From: Musicola paradisiaca NCPPB 2511
Lineage (GTDB): Bacteria; Pseudomonadota; Gammaproteobacteria; Enterobacterales; Enterobacteriaceae
DNA: 64,000 nucleotides
NCBI RefSeq assembly: GCF_000400505.1
Contig: NZ_CM001857.1
Coordinates: 2,213,735-2,277,734, forward strand
Direction: 5' to 3'
The notes under the pieces are model-generated. The model worked only from the letters and a program-made list of their open reading frames with translations, was not told the origin of the DNA and made no database searches. The translations under genes were made by a program, and so were the position numbers. Shown here piece after piece: positions 44,234-54,968 of this stretch. How positions within the stretch are numbered: the first letter of the stretch is position 1; each line of letters begins with the position of its first letter.

Positions 44234-45754
44234 TCAGGCAACCGCGGGTTCAGTGGCGGTCGTTTTCAACATCGCCAGACTCAGGACCTTCTGTTCGCTG
44301 GCCTCATCGTGCGACAGCTCGCCGGAGACGGCGCCCTCACGCATGACCACGATGCGATCCGCCAACCCCAGCACTTCAGGCAGGTCGCTGGAGGCGAACA
44401 ACACCGCAATACCCTGACGGGCCAGTTCATAAATCACATGGTAAATTTCGTGCTTGGCGCCTACATCAATGCCGCGCGTCGGCTCGTCCAGCATGATGAC
44501 TTTCATCTCCTCCGATAACCAACGCCCCAAAATGGCCTTCTGCTGGTTGCCGCCGGACAGATTCATGATCAATTGCTCCGCCGAGGGCGTCTTGATATTC
44601 AATGACTGGATATGACGCTCGGCGTTCGCTTCTTCCCACGGCTCATTAATGATGAAACCGCCTTTGATATGTTTGCGACGGGCGCTGATGTTGATATTGT
44701 CCCGTACCGAGTGCACCGGAATGATACCGTCGGCTTTGCGATCTTCCGGGCACAGCATCAGCCCGGCCTGGATCGCGGCGCCGGGCGTGCGAGCATGGAA
44801 GGGATGGCCATCCAGCAGCACCTCGCCGCCGGTCATGGCGGTGGCGCCGAACAACGCTTTCATCAACTCGCTGCGCCCTGCGCCCACCAGCCCGAACAGG
44901 CCGACGATCTCCCCGCTGCGCACGCTGAGCGATACCGGCGATTTCACGCCCGTGGCCTTGACCTCGCGCAGCACCAGACGTTCTTCGCCATGCGGCCGCG
45001 CCGCATAACCGTAAATATCGCCGATATTGCGGCCGACCATCGCCTGCACCAATTGCTCATGGCTCACCTGCGCCACATCGTCGAAAGTATTCACATAGCG
45101 GCCGTCTTTGAACACGGTAATCGCGTCGCTGAGGGTGAAAATCTCCTCCATGCGATGGGACACATACAGGATGACCCGGCCTTCGGCCCGCAACTCCCGG
45201 ATCACACGAAACAACTGTTCAATCTCACGGGCGGAAAGCGAACTGGTGGGCTCGTCGAACGCAATGATCTTGGCGTTGCGCGCCAGCGCCTTGGCGATCT
45301 CCACCATCTGCCACTGGCCGATGGAGAGGTATTTCAACGGGGTATCCGGGTCGATATCCAGCCCCAGATGTTCCAGTTGCAGGCGGGATTCGTAACGCAG
45401 CAACGAATAATTCACGATGCCGCTTTTGTGCGGCAACTGCCCCAGATAGATGTTTTCGACCACCGTCATTTCCGGTACCAGATGCAGTTCCTGATAGATA
45501 ATGGCGACACCGGCGTTTAGCGCTTCCATGGTATTGTTGAAGCGCACCGGTTGCCCTTTGATATGAATTTCCCCCTGCGAAGGGGCATAGTTGCCGCTCA
45601 GAATTTTCAGCAACGTGGATTTTCCTGCCCCGTTCTCCCCCATCAGCGCATGAATTTGCCCGGCCTGGCAGTCGAAACTGATGTCATCCAGCGCCTTTAC
45701 GCCGGGAAATGTTTTGCCTATGCCGTGAAACGATAAATAGGGCGATGCGGTCAT
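44234..45754 (-). CDS. araG: L-arabinose ABC transporter ATP-binding protein
   Basis: A 506-residue double ABC ATPase. The first domain has Walker [10 protein letters not shown] and a signature LSIGQWQ that is degenerate; the second has GLVGAGRSE in place of a full Walker A and signature LSGGNQQK, as usual for sugar importers of this type. Walker B strands are [10 protein letters not shown] and [10 protein letters not shown]. It powers arabinose uptake together with AraF and AraH. Confidence 0.95.
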   Translation of the reverse strand: MTASPYLSFHGIGKTFPGVKALDDISFDCQAGQIHALMGENGAGKSTLLKILSGNYAPSQGEIHIKGQPVRFNNTMEALNAGVAIIYQELHLVPEMTVVENIYLGQLPHKSGIVNYSLLRYESRLQLEHLGLDIDPDTPLKYLSIGQWQMVEIAKALARNAKIIAFDEPTSSLSAREIEQLFRVIRELRAEGRVILYVSHRMEEIFTLSDAITVFKDGRYVNTFDDVAQVSHEQLVQAMVGRNIGDIYGYAARPHGEERLVLREVKATGVKSPVSLSVRSGEIVGLFGLVGAGRSELMKALFGATAMTGGEVLLDGHPFHARTPGAAIQAGLMLCPEDRKADGIIPVHSVRDNINISARRKHIKGGFIINEPWEEANAERHIQSLNIKTPSAEQLIMNLSGGNQQKAILGRWLSEEMKVIMLDEPTRGIDVGAKHEIYHVIYELARQGIAVLFASSDLPEVLGLADRIVVMREGAVSGELSHDEASEQKVLSLAMLKTTATEPAVA

Positions 45755-45846
45755 TTCGGCTTCCTCGTTTTAAAGGGCGCATACTGCATGTCATCTTTAC
45801 CCTGGCTGTACACAGAAAATATGCCTATCCGTCGTTATCCTGGTGG

Positions 45847-45922
45847 CGGTGTGCGAGCCGCCTCGCACACCGATTTTCCGCGCTTTCGCGTCACCGGGAC
45901 GCCACCACCAGCCGGTGACGCG
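45847..45922 (-). other. Two stem-loops between araF and araG
   Basis: The first stem is CGGTGTGCGAG / CTCGCACACCG (45847-45857 and 45862-45872) with a 4-base loop. The second is CGCGTCACCGG / CCGGTGACGCG (45887-45897 and 45912-45922). Both lie in the 175-base gap after araF. They look like the mRNA-stabilising hairpins that let cells make more binding protein than permease. Confidence 0.75.
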
Positions 45923-45929
45923 ACGCGCC

Positions 45930-46913
45930 TTACATCAGGCCTTTTTTCTGCAGTTCCGTCTTAAAGTTGTCTCGGGTAATCAGCACCACCTCCGTCACTT
46001 CGGTGAACTTCGGTGGTTCTGCGCCTTTCGTCACCCAATTGAACAGCATCTGGATACTTTTATAGCCGTGGATATCCGGGCTCGGCAGTAGCGAACCATA
46101 GAACCCGGTCGGTTGAGCCTTGGACAGCTCGCTCACCGCATCCACCCCGTTGATGCCGATACCGATGACGTTTTCCGCCTTGAAGCCCTGGCCTTCGGTC
46201 GCGCGAACGCCGCCCAGTACGGTGTTGTCGTTCATGCCGACAATCAGCCAGTTTTTCACTTTGGGATGTTGCACCAGCATCGAATTACCCGCGTCAAACG
46301 CGCCGGGGATATCATTGGATTTGGTGGGAACCTGGTAGATTTGTTTTTCCGGGAAGCCGGCGGTTTTCAGGGCATCCATAGAACCGGTCGTGCGGCGGCG
46401 CGCGGTATCCAGCTCGTTGGCGGTGATCGCCATCACGGCGGTCTCTTCCAGTTTCCAGCCGCGTTTTTTCATTTCCTTCCACAGTTCCTGGCCCTGACGT
46501 TCGCCGATTTTGGTCGCCGCCATCATCACCAGCGGTACCGTATCCATCGGTTGCCCTTTGGCGTTGACGAACTGGTCGTCCACCGTCACCACTTTCAGGT
46601 TATAGCTGCGCGCCTTGGCGACAATAGCCGGCCCCAGTTTCGGGTCAGGGGTACAGATAACAAAACCTTTGGCGCCGCTGGCCGCCAGACTGTCGATGGC
46701 GTTGAGGGTTTTCTCGCCATCCGGCACGGCGATTTTGATCACATCAAACCCCAGGTCTTTACCGGCCTTGTCCGCGAATCGCCACTCCGTCTGGAACCAG
46801 GGCTCCTCCGGCTGTTTGACCAGGAACCCCAGCTTCATCGTCTCGGCGATAGCCGATTGTGACATAACTGCCGCCAGTCCGACCGCCGCCAGCACCTTAG
46901 TGAATTTATGCAT
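45930..46913 (-). CDS. araF: L-arabinose-binding periplasmic protein
   Basis: A 327-residue periplasmic binding protein. The signal peptide of 23 residues ends SAIA before ETMKLGFLV. The mature part is the two-lobe type I fold; sugar-contact residues lie in LVKQPEEPWFQTEW and in VPTKSNDIPG and GMNDNTVLGG, as in E. coli AraF. First gene of araFGH(C), divergent from araBA. Confidence 0.95.
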   Translation of the reverse strand: MHKFTKVLAAVGLAAVMSQSAIAETMKLGFLVKQPEEPWFQTEWRFADKAGKDLGFDVIKIAVPDGEKTLNAIDSLAASGAKGFVICTPDPKLGPAIVAKARSYNLKVVTVDDQFVNAKGQPMDTVPLVMMAATKIGERQGQELWKEMKKRGWKLEETAVMAITANELDTARRRTTGSMDALKTAGFPEKQIYQVPTKSNDIPGAFDAGNSMLVQHPKVKNWLIVGMNDNTVLGGVRATEGQGFKAENVIGIGINGVDAVSELSKAQPTGFYGSLLPSPDIHGYKSIQMLFNWVTKGAEPPKFTEVTEVVLITRDNFKTELQKKGLM

Positions 46914-47294
46914 GGTTTTCTCCGCTCGTTGTTATCCTGCATGGGCCGACATCCGGTTGCATCGGCCTGCATGTAAACGCTTTCGGTAAGATTGTTCTTT
47001 TAACAGTTGAGTAAAAACAATCAGTTATCGTTTTTACTCACTCTGCGTCCTCAGACGCGGTAAGTTGTAGCCGTTATTTTGAGCAGGAATAGAGAGCGTT
47101 ATCACATTCAGAAACTACAGCCGATTAATACATATATTCAGCGAATTTAACCTGCCATTAACCTATGACTGCCATCACAAAAACCCTCGCCATGGCAGAA
47201 AGATGCATACTTCCAGCTAACCCTTCCTCACTACCTCACCACGGCCTGTCTATCGTAAACAGCATTACCTCCCATGACTTACAGGAGCAGAACG
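46914..47294. promoter_or_regulatory. Divergent araF/araB control region
   Basis: A 381-base region that must hold the araF and araB promoters. A TCACA half-site near 47101-47105 could belong to a CRP site with a poor left arm. The segment at 47191-47211 (minus strand ATGCATCTTTCTGCCATGG) only partly fits the AraC half-site, with spacing one base off. AGGAG at 47283 serves araB. The inverted repeat inside it is listed separately. Confidence 0.45.
47008..47040. repeat. 11-base perfect inverted repeat in the ara control region
   Basis: TGAGTAAAAAC and GTTTTTACTCA are perfect inverted repeats separated by 11 bases. The centre-to-centre distance is about two helical turns, as for a dimeric regulator; alternatively it could form a weak RNA hairpin. 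It lies about 95 bases from araF and 255 from araB. Confidence 0.7.
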
Positions 47295-48986
47295 ATGAGT
47301 GCGGGTGCGATTACTCTGGGCCTCGACTTTGGCAGCGACTCTGTCCGTGCGCTGGCGGTGGATTGCCAGCAAGGACGGGAACTGGAAACCGAGGTTGTCT
47401 ACTATCCGCGCTGGCGTCAGGGAAAATACTGCCATCCCGCCAGCAACCAATTCCGTCATCATCCCCTGGACTATATAGAAGCCATGGAACAGGCGATGCG
47501 CGCGGTAATCACCCGTCTGTCGGCGACGCAACGGCAGCAGATTGTGGCCATCGGCGTCGATACCACCGGTTCCACGCCGGCTCCCATCGATGATCAGGGT
47601 ACGGTGCTCGCCCTGCGGCCGGAATTTGCCGACAACCCCAACGCCATGTTCGTGTTATGGAAGGATCACACCGCCATCGAAGAGGCCGAGGCCATCAACC
47701 GGCTCTGCCACGACGGCCAGTTCCCCGACTACACCCGCTACATCGGCGGCGTTTATTCATCCGAATGGTTCTGGGCCAAGATCCTGCATGTAACCCGCGC
47801 GGATCAGGCGGTGCGTCAGGCTGCGGTGGCCTGGGTTGAGCTGTGTGACTGGATCCCCGCCCTGCTTTCCGGCACCACCGCGCCGGATACCCTGCGGCGC
47901 GGTCGTTGCAGCGCCGGGCACAAATCGTTGTGGCATCCTTCCTGGGGCGGACTGCCGCCGCAGAATTTTTTGCAGGCGCTGGATCCCTGCCTGACGGAAA
48001 CGTTGCGTTATCCGATGTTCACCGACACCTGGACCGCCGACCATCCGGTCGGCAAGTTAACGCCGCTCTGGGCGCAGCGTCTGGGGCTGTCCGAGCAGGT
48101 GACGATCGCCGGCGGCGCGTTCGACTGCCATATGGGGGCCGTCGGCGCCGGCGCGCAGCCCTATACCCTGGTGAAGGTGATCGGTACCTCAACCTGCGAC
48201 ATCCTGATCGCTGATGATGCGCGTGTCGGCGACCGTACCATTGCCGGGATCTGCGGCCAGGTCAATGGTAGCGTCGTCCCGGATTTTATTGGGCTGGAGG
48301 CGGGACAATCGGCATTCGGCGACATGTACGCCTGGTTCGGCCGCCTGCTCAGTTGGCCGTTGCAGCAAGCAGCCGTCACATATCCGGAACTGGCGCCGCG
48401 CCTCGACACAATACAGAGCGGGCTGCTGGCGCAATTAACACAGCGCTGGGCCGACAACCCGACGCTGGATCACCTGCCCGTGGTGCTGGACTGGTTCAAC
48501 GGCCGCCGCACGCCGTTTGCTAACCAGCGGCTGAAGGGCGTGATTACCGATCTCAATCTCGGCACTGATGCGCCGACGCTGTTCGGCGGCTTTATTGCCG
48601 CCACGGCATTCGGCGCCCGCGCCATCATGGAGTGTTTCGAATCGCAGCATATCCCGGTGGACAATCTGCTGGCGCTGGGGGGGATCGCCCGGAAATCCCC
48701 GGCCATCATGCAGGTTTGCACCGACGTGATGAACCGACCGCTGCAAATCGTTGCGTCCGATCAGTGCTGCGCGCTAGGCGCGGCGATTTTCGCCGCCGTC
48801 GCGGCAGGCGTGCACGCCGATATTCCGACAGCGCAACAGCATATGGCCAGCCGCATCGAACGGACGCTGACGCCGGATCCCGCTCGCGTCGCCTGTTACC
48901 AACAACGGTATGAACGTTATCAGTCCTGGTGTCGTATCGCCGAACCGGCCTATGACGCGGTCGCAACGGCACCACGGACACATTGA
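47295..48986 (+). CDS. araB: Ribulokinase
   Basis: A 563-residue FGGY-family kinase that phosphorylates L-ribulose. The phosphate-binding motif [12 protein letters not shown] is near the start, [12 protein letters not shown] follows, and the second half has the FGGY block [20 protein letters not shown]. The start at 47295 (MSAGAITLG) has AGGAG eight bases upstream; a longer frame from 47274 is not needed. It is followed by araA after 51 bases. Confidence 0.95.
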   Translation: MSAGAITLGLDFGSDSVRALAVDCQQGRELETEVVYYPRWRQGKYCHPASNQFRHHPLDYIEAMEQAMRAVITRLSATQRQQIVAIGVDTTGSTPAPIDDQGTVLALRPEFADNPNAMFVLWKDHTAIEEAEAINRLCHDGQFPDYTRYIGGVYSSEWFWAKILHVTRADQAVRQAAVAWVELCDWIPALLSGTTAPDTLRRGRCSAGHKSLWHPSWGGLPPQNFLQALDPCLTETLRYPMFTDTWTADHPVGKLTPLWAQRLGLSEQVTIAGGAFDCHMGAVGAGAQPYTLVKVIGTSTCDILIADDARVGDRTIAGICGQVNGSVVPDFIGLEAGQSAFGDMYAWFGRLLSWPLQQAAVTYPELAPRLDTIQSGLLAQLTQRWADNPTLDHLPVVLDWFNGRRTPFANQRLKGVITDLNLGTDAPTLFGGFIAATAFGARAIMECFESQHIPVDNLLALGGIARKSPAIMQVCTDVMNRPLQIVASDQCCALGAAIFAAVAAGVHADIPTAQQHMASRIERTLTPDPARVACYQQRYERYQSWCRIAEPAYDAVATAPRTH

Positions 48987-49037
48987 CAGCGAAGAACCCC
49001 GTTTACTTTCTCCCTGGGAGCCTACACAGGAGTTATC

Positions 49038-50546
49038 ATGGAACAATTCAAGCAGCTTGAAGTCTGGTTTGTGATTGGCAGCCAGCATCTCTACGGCCCG
49101 GAGTCGCTTCGGCAGGTCAAGGAAAATGCGGAAAAGGTCGTCAACGGGCTGAACCGGGATGCCGGGCTGCCCGTCCGTCTGGTGCTGAAGCCATTGGCGA
49201 AAACCCCCGACGAAATCACCGCGCTATGCCGCGACGCTAATCATCAGGAAAGTTGCATCGGTCTGCTGACTTGGCTACATACTTTTTCGCCATCAAAAAT
49301 GTGGATCGGCGGGCTACGCATCCTCAACAAACCATTGCTGCAATTCCACACCCAGTTCAATGCCGATATTCCCTGGGAAACCATGGATATGGATTTTATG
49401 AACCTCAATCAGACCGCACACGGCGGCCGTGAGTTCGGGTTTATCGGCGCCCGGATGCGGCTGTCGCATCAGGTGGTGGTCGGCCACTGGCAGGATAGCC
49501 GTTCCCATGCGCGCATCGCCAAATGGATGCGGGTAGCGGCCGCCCAGCAGGAAAGCCGCCAGCTTCGCATCGCGCGCTTCGGCGATAACATGCGCGAAGT
49601 TGCCGTCACCGAAGGGGATAAAGTCAGCGCGCAGATCCAGTTCGGCTATTCCGTCAGCGCCTGGGGGCTGGGTGATCTGGTTGGCGTGGTGGACGACGTC
49701 GGTCAGGGCGATATCGACGCCCTGGTGGAAGAGTATGAAACCAGTTACATCCTGACGGATGCGCTCAGGTTAAACGGCGCTAAACGCCAGAACCTGCTGG
49801 ATGCCGCCCGCATCGAGATCGGCCTGCGGCGTTTTCTGGAACAGGGCCACTTCAAGGCGTTCACGACCAATTTCGAAAATCTCTATGGTTTGAAGCAGCT
49901 ACCCGGTCTGGCGGTTCAACGTTTGATGCAGCAAGGATACGGCTTCGGCGCCGAAGGCGACTGGAAAACCGCCGCGCTGCTGCGCATCATGAAAGTCATG
50001 GCTGGCGGTTTATCCGGCGGCACCTCGTTTATGGAGGATTACACCTACCACTTCGAGCCCGGCAATGAAATGGTGGTGGGCGCGCACATGTTGGAGGTGT
50101 GTCCCAGCATCGCGAAAGAAGAAAAACCCCTGTTGGATGCCCAATACCTCGGTATCGGCGGTAAAGCCGATCCCGCCCGGCTGATTTTCTCCACACCGGC
50201 GGGGGCCGCGCTCAATGCCTCGTTGATCGATATGGGCGACCGCTTCCGTCTGTTGGTAAATCAGGTGGATACCGTCGAACAGCCGCATCCGCTGCCCAAA
50301 CTGCCGGTGGCGCGCGCGCTGTGGCGCGCCCAACCGTCGTTAGAGGTTGCCGCTGAAGCCTGGATCATCGCCGGCGGCGCGCATCATACGGTCTTTACCC
50401 AGGCGCTGGATCTTGAGTATTTGCGCTTATACGCAGAAATGAATCAGATTGAATTAACCGTTATCGACAAGGACACTACACTGCCGGCATTGCGTGATGC
50501 GCTACGCTGGAACGACCTCTACTACCGGCTGAATAGCCACGGCTAA
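49038..50546 (+). CDS. araA: L-arabinose isomerase
   Basis: A 502-residue isomerase of L-arabinose to L-ribulose, close in length to E. coli AraA (500). Mn-binding glutamates and histidines fall in [16 protein letters not shown] and AHMLEVCPS, and in [13 protein letters not shown] precedes the start. No araD (ribulose-5-phosphate 4-epimerase) follows; the pathway needs that gene from elsewhere on the chromosome. Confidence 0.96.
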   Translation: MEQFKQLEVWFVIGSQHLYGPESLRQVKENAEKVVNGLNRDAGLPVRLVLKPLAKTPDEITALCRDANHQESCIGLLTWLHTFSPSKMWIGGLRILNKPLLQFHTQFNADIPWETMDMDFMNLNQTAHGGREFGFIGARMRLSHQVVVGHWQDSRSHARIAKWMRVAAAQQESRQLRIARFGDNMREVAVTEGDKVSAQIQFGYSVSAWGLGDLVGVVDDVGQGDIDALVEEYETSYILTDALRLNGAKRQNLLDAARIEIGLRRFLEQGHFKAFTTNFENLYGLKQLPGLAVQRLMQQGYGFGAEGDWKTAALLRIMKVMAGGLSGGTSFMEDYTYHFEPGNEMVVGAHMLEVCPSIAKEEKPLLDAQYLGIGGKADPARLIFSTPAGAALNASLIDMGDRFRLLVNQVDTVEQPHPLPKLPVARALWRAQPSLEVAAEAWIIAGGAHHTVFTQALDLEYLRLYAEMNQIELTVIDKDTTLPALRDALRWNDLYYRLNSHG

Positions 50547-50555
50547 TCCTCGATA

Positions 50556-50577
50556 CGCAGCACGGCCCCGTGCTGCG
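50556..50577 (+). terminator. Hairpin after araA
   Basis: CGCAGCACGG pairs with CCGTGCTGCG with a short loop, nine bases past the stop. A T tract is lacking, so this is a weak terminator or 3'-end protector. Confidence 0.5.
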
Positions 50578-51319
50578 CCCCCGAGCGGTACCCATCCTAT
50601 CTATTCGCACTATGCCATTCGCTTCCTGGCAACATCCTCCGCCATTTCAGTTTGCCGGCAATAATGGCAATGCGCATCAATGATGTTAACTGACGACCGC
50701 AGTCGACATCATCGCACCGTCATTTCATTCGCAATTATCGCAGCAACATCCGTAAAGTTATTAAACGTGAAAATCGTAACACGGGAATTAATCGCCCAAT
50801 TAACAGCGTTAATTAATCGAAAAGAAATATTCCCGTTATCGTTAACTTGCAGACATGTTGGTTTTTCATACACGGACTATCTCAGCCGTTGAAAACAGCC
50901 AATCCAGGCTATCTTCCCCGAGCGACTATGTTATTTCAGATATTAATTATCATTAACTGTCTCGCTGATAAATCATATTAACACCCCCGGCCATAACATT
51001 GCGCAATGATTCACCAAGCGCTTTTTTAATGATAAATCCGGGAGGGGAAATAGGGTTGAGAATAGACACAATCAAGAAAAATCAATTTAATATCAAAAAA
51101 TTGAGAAATAGCTCACTCTTTTTTTGATGATAGCGCTAAGCATTAACCCAACCCCTATTCTTGCCATTATATTCGGCACACCTATCAAGGTGCGGGGTAT
51201 TATGCTTTCCGTCACTAACAGCCTGCCATAACCTTTCTTTTTGAATTTGGGTATGGACAGTTTTAAAAGGAAGAATATACTGATTTCCCTTCATCCTTTT
51301 ATTTATTGATTGCTGCATA
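50578..51319. other. AT-rich gap with no supported gene
   Basis: About 740 bases become strongly AT-rich from 50740 on. Short open frames exist (50680-50892 plus; 51136-51318 minus) but have no ribosome sites or family features that I recognise. The small blr gene that precedes cnu in E. coli is not visible. The last 100 bases should contain the cnu promoter. Confidence 0.5.
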
Positions 51320-51535
51320 ATGAGCGTCTACGAATATTTACTTAAATTCAGAAAAGTCAGTACACCAGAAAGTCTCGAAAAATTGTTCGACCATCTCAAT
51401 TATTCTCTGACCGACAGTCATGAAATTATCAATATGTATCGAGCGGCCGATCACCGTCGCGCTGAATTAGCGGCAGGCGGAAAATTATTTGATGTCGGCT
51501 GCGTACCAAAATCAGTTTGGCACTTTGTCGTCTAA
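51320..51535 (+). CDS. cnu: Hha/YmoA-family nucleoid modulator Cnu
   Basis: A 71-residue member of the Hha/YmoA family, matching Cnu/Ydg[21 protein letters not shown], then [20 protein letters not shown] and [10 protein letters not shown]. It binds H-NS and StpA and adjusts silencing of horizontally acquired and virulence genes; Cnu was also reported to bind near oriC. Location just before rsxA is as in E. coli. The last codons and the stop are the first unit of a tandem repeat. Confidence 0.95.
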   Translation: MSVYEYLLKFRKVSTPESLEKLFDHLNYSLTDSHEIINMYRAADHRRAELAAGGKLFDVGCVPKSVWHFVV

Positions 51536-51602
51536 GTGCTTTGTCGTCTAAGTGCTTTGTCGTCTAAGTGCTTTGTCGTCTAAGTGCTTTGTCGACTAAG
51601 CA
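51523..51602. repeat. Five tandem copies of a 16-base unit at the cnu 3' end
   Basis: CTTTGTCGTCTAAGTG repeats from 51523; four units are identical and the fifth has three changes near its end. Unit one contains the last cnu codons and its TAA stop, so the 3' end of the gene was duplicated in tandem. Each unit carries the same stop in its own phase. Confidence 0.95.
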
Positions 51603-51797
51603 CGCAATGGACGCCGAACCGCATTGATCAGTGGTTCTGCGAGTAAAAAACCGCCGCCACACGATGTGTTGATCGCTGAAAAACGCACCATGCAGGCTTC
51701 ATACCTCAACAACGGCTCAATATCCCTACTTCGGGTAAGTTGTCGAACCGACGACAATGCCGGATAATACGCGGGTTTTTGGTTGTTAGGCACTGCA

Positions 51798-52379
51798 ATG
51801 AGCGAATACATACTGTTATTTGTTGGCACTATCCTGGTCAACAACTTCGTCCTGGTGAAATTTCTGGGACTCTGCCCTTTCATGGGCGTATCCAAAAAAC
51901 TCGAGACCGCTATCGGCATGGGGTTTGCCACCACGTTTGTCATGACCGTGGCGTCGGTTTTCGCGTGGCTGGTCAACGCCTATATTCTGCTGCCGCTGAG
52001 CCTGGTTTATCTGCGCACGCTGGCGTTTATTCTGGTACTGGCGGTGGTGGTTCAGTTCACCGAACTGGCCGTCCGGAAGACCAGCCCAACACTCTACCGC
52101 CTGCTTGGGATCTTTCTGCCGCTGATCACGACTAACTGTGCCGTCCTCGGCGTCGCACTGCTCAACGTGAACCAGTCGCACAATTTTCTGCAGTCCACCG
52201 TATACGGTTTCAGCGCAGCGCTAGGTTTCTCTCTCGTTATGGTGTTGTTCGCTTCGTTGCGTGAGCGCATCACCGTTGCGGATGTGCCTGCGCCGTTCCG
52301 CGGCTCCTCCATCGCTCTGGTCACTGCCGGGCTGATGTCGTTAGCCTTTATGGGCTTTACCGGATTGGTGAAATTCTGA
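51798..52379 (+). CDS. rsxA: Electron transport complex subunit RsxA
   Basis: A 193-residue inner-membrane protein, the same length as E. coli RsxA, with six helices. It is one of two related hydrophobic subunits (with RsxE) of the Rsx/Rnf complex; the family block [19 protein letters not shown] contains a cysteine now known to hold an iron-sulfur centre between RnfA and RnfE. The start at 51798 gives [10 protein letters not shown]. Its stop overlaps the rsxB start. Confidence 0.95.
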   Translation: MSEYILLFVGTILVNNFVLVKFLGLCPFMGVSKKLETAIGMGFATTFVMTVASVFAWLVNAYILLPLSLVYLRTLAFILVLAVVVQFTELAVRKTSPTLYRLLGIFLPLITTNCAVLGVALLNVNQSHNFLQSTVYGFSAALGFSLVMVLFASLRERITVADVPAPFRGSSIALVTAGLMSLAFMGFTGLVKF

Positions 52380-52954
52380 TGGATGCAATTTGGATCGCTA
52401 TCGCAGCGCTCTGTGCTCTGGCGCTGATTTCCGGGCTCATTCTGGGCTTTGCCTCACGTTACTTTCGCGTCGACAGTAATCCGTTGGCGGAAGAAGTTGA
52501 AGCGCTCCTGCCTCAAAGCCAGTGCGGTCAATGCGGCTACCCAGGATGCCGCCCTTACGCCGAAGCCATTGCACTGAATGGCGAACACATCAACAAGTGC
52601 GTACCGGGCGGCGAACCGTTGATGTTAAAACTGGCCGAGCGTCTGAATATTGACCCACAGCCGTTGTCGGACGATATTCCGCCGGAGCCGCAGCGGCAGG
52701 TGGCCTGGATCGATGAAAGCAACTGTATCGGTTGCACCAAATGCATTCAGGCTTGCCCGGTGGATGCGATTGTCGGCAGCACCCGCGCCATCCATACCGT
52801 GATCAGCGATCTGTGCACCGGCTGCGATCTGTGCATACCGCCTTGCCCGACCGACTGTATCGAACTGCGGCCGCTCACGCCGACGATCGCCGACTGGAAA
52901 TGGGATTTGGAAACCATTCCGGTGCGCGTTATTCAGGTAGAAACCCATGCTTAA
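52379..52954 (+). CDS. rsxB: Electron transport complex subunit RsxB
   Basis: A 191-residue iron-sulfur protein with an N-terminal membrane anchor. One four-cysteine cluster is CGQCGYPGC with a later Cys, and two ferredoxin-type 4Fe-4S motifs follow: [12 protein letters not shown] and [12 protein letters not shown]. It passes electrons within the complex, which in E. coli keeps SoxR reduced and switches off the superoxide response. Overlaps rsxA by one base and rsxC by eight. Confidence 0.96.
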   Translation: MDAIWIAIAALCALALISGLILGFASRYFRVDSNPLAEEVEALLPQSQCGQCGYPGCRPYAEAIALNGEHINKCVPGGEPLMLKLAERLNIDPQPLSDDIPPEPQRQVAWIDESNCIGCTKCIQACPVDAIVGSTRAIHTVISDLCTGCDLCIPPCPTDCIELRPLTPTIADWKWDLETIPVRVIQVETHA

Positions 52955-54968
52955 TTTGTTGTCGATATTTCGCAAAGACAGAATCTGGGACTTTGCGGGC
53001 GGTATCCATCCGCCTGAAATGAAAACCCAGTCAAGTCGCATTCCTTTGCGGCAGATGCCGTTGCCGGATTATTTTATTATTCCGCTTAAACAGCATCTGG
53101 GGCCGGAAGGCGAGCTGTGCGTAAAAGTCGGCGACCCGGTTGTGCGCGGTCAACCGCTGACCCGCGGCATCGGCCGGATGTTGCCGGTACACGCGCCGAC
53201 ATCCGGCACGGTATTCGCCATCCGTCACCATATGTCTACCCACCCATCAGGCCTGACCGAACTGAGCATTATCATCGTTCCGGACGGGCAAGATCGCTGG
53301 TGCGACCGGCAAACACTGCCGGATTACCGCCAGAGCACACCTGACCAGTTGCTCGCGCATCTCCATCAGGCCGGTATCGCCGGTCTCGGCGGCGCAGGAT
53401 TCCCCACCGCCGCCAAACTGCAAGGCGGCCTGCGCGGTATCGATACGCTCATCATCAACGCCGCAGAGTGCGAACCCTACATTACCGCCGACGATCGTCT
53501 GATGCAGGAGCACGCAGCGGAGATCGTGCAAGGTATCGATATTCTCGACCACCTGTTACAACCGGGGCGCATTCTGCTGGGGATCGAAGACAATAAACCG
53601 GAAGCCATTACCGCATTAACGCAGGCGCTAAAACCGTTGCCCCGGATACAGATGCGGGTGATCCCCACCAAATACCCATCCGGCGGCGCCAAACAGCTCA
53701 CCAAAATCCTGACCGGCAAGGAAGTCCCGTTCGGCAAACACTCCGCATCGATTGGCGTACTGATGCAGAACATCGGTACCGTTTATGCCATTAAACGCGC
53801 GGTGCTCGACGGTGAACCGCTGACAGAACGTGTCGTGACACTGACCGGCGATGCACTGCGCCACCCCGGTAACGTCTGGGCCCGGCTGGGAACGCCGGTG
53901 CGTCACCTGCTGCGCCATGCCGGCTACCACGTCACGACGACCCAGCCGATGGTGGTCATGGGCGGCCCGTTGATGGGTTTCACCCTGCCCGCGCTGGATG
54001 TCCCCATCGTCAAGATCAGTAACTGCATTCTGGCCCCGTCCCGCGACGAGTTGCAGCCGCCGGAAGCAGAGAAAGCCTGTATCCGCTGCAGCAAATGTGC
54101 CGACGCCTGTCCGGCAGGGTTATTGCCGCAACAACTGTATTGGTTCAGCCGCGGTGATGAGCATGAAAAAGCGCGTCAACACCATCTGTTCGACTGCATT
54201 GAATGCGGGGCCTGCGCTTATGTGTGTCCCAGCAATATTCCATTGGTGCAGTATTACCGGCAGGAAAAAGCGGAAATTCGGGCGTTAGATGTCGAAACGC
54301 ATCGGGCGAATAAGGCTAAAGCCCGATATGAAGCCCGGCAGGCGCGGCTGGTGCGGGAAAAACAGGCGCGCGAGCAACGTCATCAACACGCGGCCGCCAC
54401 CCTTTCCGGCACCGATAAAGCGGCAGTGACGGCTGCGCTGGAGCGCGTGCGCCAGCGTCAGGCGGAAGCCCCCTCACCGATTATCGCGATTCAGCCCGGA
54501 CAACTGCCGGACAACAGTGCCGTCATCGCCACACGGGAAGCCCGGAAAGCATTAGCGCGAGAAAAACTGGCGGAAAAAACAGCGGATATGCCGGAGGATA
54601 ATGCTCGCTCAGCCGTGGCTGCCGCCATCGAGCGTGTCAAAGCCCGCAAAGCACAGGCGAGTGCTGCCGAACGCTGTGCGCAAGCCCCCTTGCCTGCAAC
54701 GCCTGGCCCCACGGAGACACCGGCCACAGCCACCTCGGATGTCGACCCGCGCAAAGCCGCCGTCGCGGCGGCGATCGCCCGTATCAATGCACGTAAAGCC
54801 GAGCAGGTGGCTGACGCAGACTCACCCACACCGTCAGCCCCCGATACGGTAGCCCGTGGCGAGCTTCCGTCCACGGAAAACGAAGACCCGCGCAAAGCCG
54901 CCGTCGCGGCGGCGATCGCCCGGGTTACAGCGCGCAAGGCAGCCGCTGCTGCGGCTCAAGAGGAATAA
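52947..54968 (+). CDS. rsxC: Electron transport complex subunit RsxC
   Basis: A 673-residue subunit that binds NADH and FMN ([13 protein letters not shown] is the glycine-rich loop shared with NuoF) and has two 4Fe-4S clusters: [12 protein letters not shown] and [12 protein letters not shown]. From about residue 455 the protein is an Ala/Arg/Lys-rich helical tail built of repeats such as [20 protein letters not shown], of varying number between species. The tail is not needed for catalysis as far as known. Starts inside rsxB. Confidence 0.95.
   Translation: MLNLLSIFRKDRIWDFAGGIHPPEMKTQSSRIPLRQMPLPDYFIIPLKQHLGPEGELCVKVGDPVVRGQPLTRGIGRMLPVHAPTSGTVFAIRHHMSTHPSGLTELSIIIVPDGQDRWCDRQTLPDYRQSTPDQLLAHLHQAGIAGLGGAGFPTAAKLQGGLRGIDTLIINAAECEPYITADDRLMQEHAAEIVQGIDILDHLLQPGRILLGIEDNKPEAITALTQALKPLPRIQMRVIPTKYPSGGAKQLTKILTGKEVPFGKHSASIGVLMQNIGTVYAIKRAVLDGEPLTERVVTLTGDALRHPGNVWARLGTPVRHLLRHAGYHVTTTQPMVVMGGPLMGFTLPALDVPIVKISNCILAPSRDELQPPEAEKACIRCSKCADACPAGLLPQQLYWFSRGDEHEKARQHHLFDCIECGACAYVCPSNIPLVQYYRQEKAEIRALDVETHRANKAKARYEARQARLVREKQAREQRHQHAAATLSGTDKAAVTAALERVRQRQAEAPSPIIAIQPGQLPDNSAVIATREARKALAREKLAEKTADMPEDNARSAVAAAIERVKARKAQASAAERCAQAPLPATPGPTETPATATSDVDPRKAAVAAAIARINARKAEQVADADSPTPSAPDTVARGELPSTENEDPRKAAVAAAIARVTARKAAAAAAQEE
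53983..53990 (-). other. KOPS-like octamer
   Basis: GGGCAGGG on the minus strand, inside rsxC; right of dif and pointing to it. Confidence 0.5.
54744..54922 (+). repeat. Duplicated 38-base block in the rsxC tail
   Basis: The block coding for [13 protein letters not shown] occurs at 54744-54781 and 54885-54922 with all 38 bases identical, while the sequence between is different. Synonymous sites would have drifted if the copies were old, so duplication or gene conversion was recent. Confidence 0.85.

Noticed and set aside
44612-45520. 302-codon plus-strand frame opposite araG
   Set aside because: Antisense shadow of a clear ABC ATPase gene.
47191-47211. Possible AraC half-site before araB
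   Set aside because: The conserved blocks are present in part but the spacing is one base off, so I do not list it as a site.
50680-50892. 70-codon frame after araA
   Set aside because: No ribosome site, low-complexity AT-rich codons, no recognisable family.
51136-51318. 60-codon minus-strand frame before cnu
   Set aside because: No ribosome site seen and it occupies the cnu promoter region.
51523-51602. CRISPR-like array
   Set aside because: The units are head-to-tail with no spacers, so it is a plain tandem repeat.
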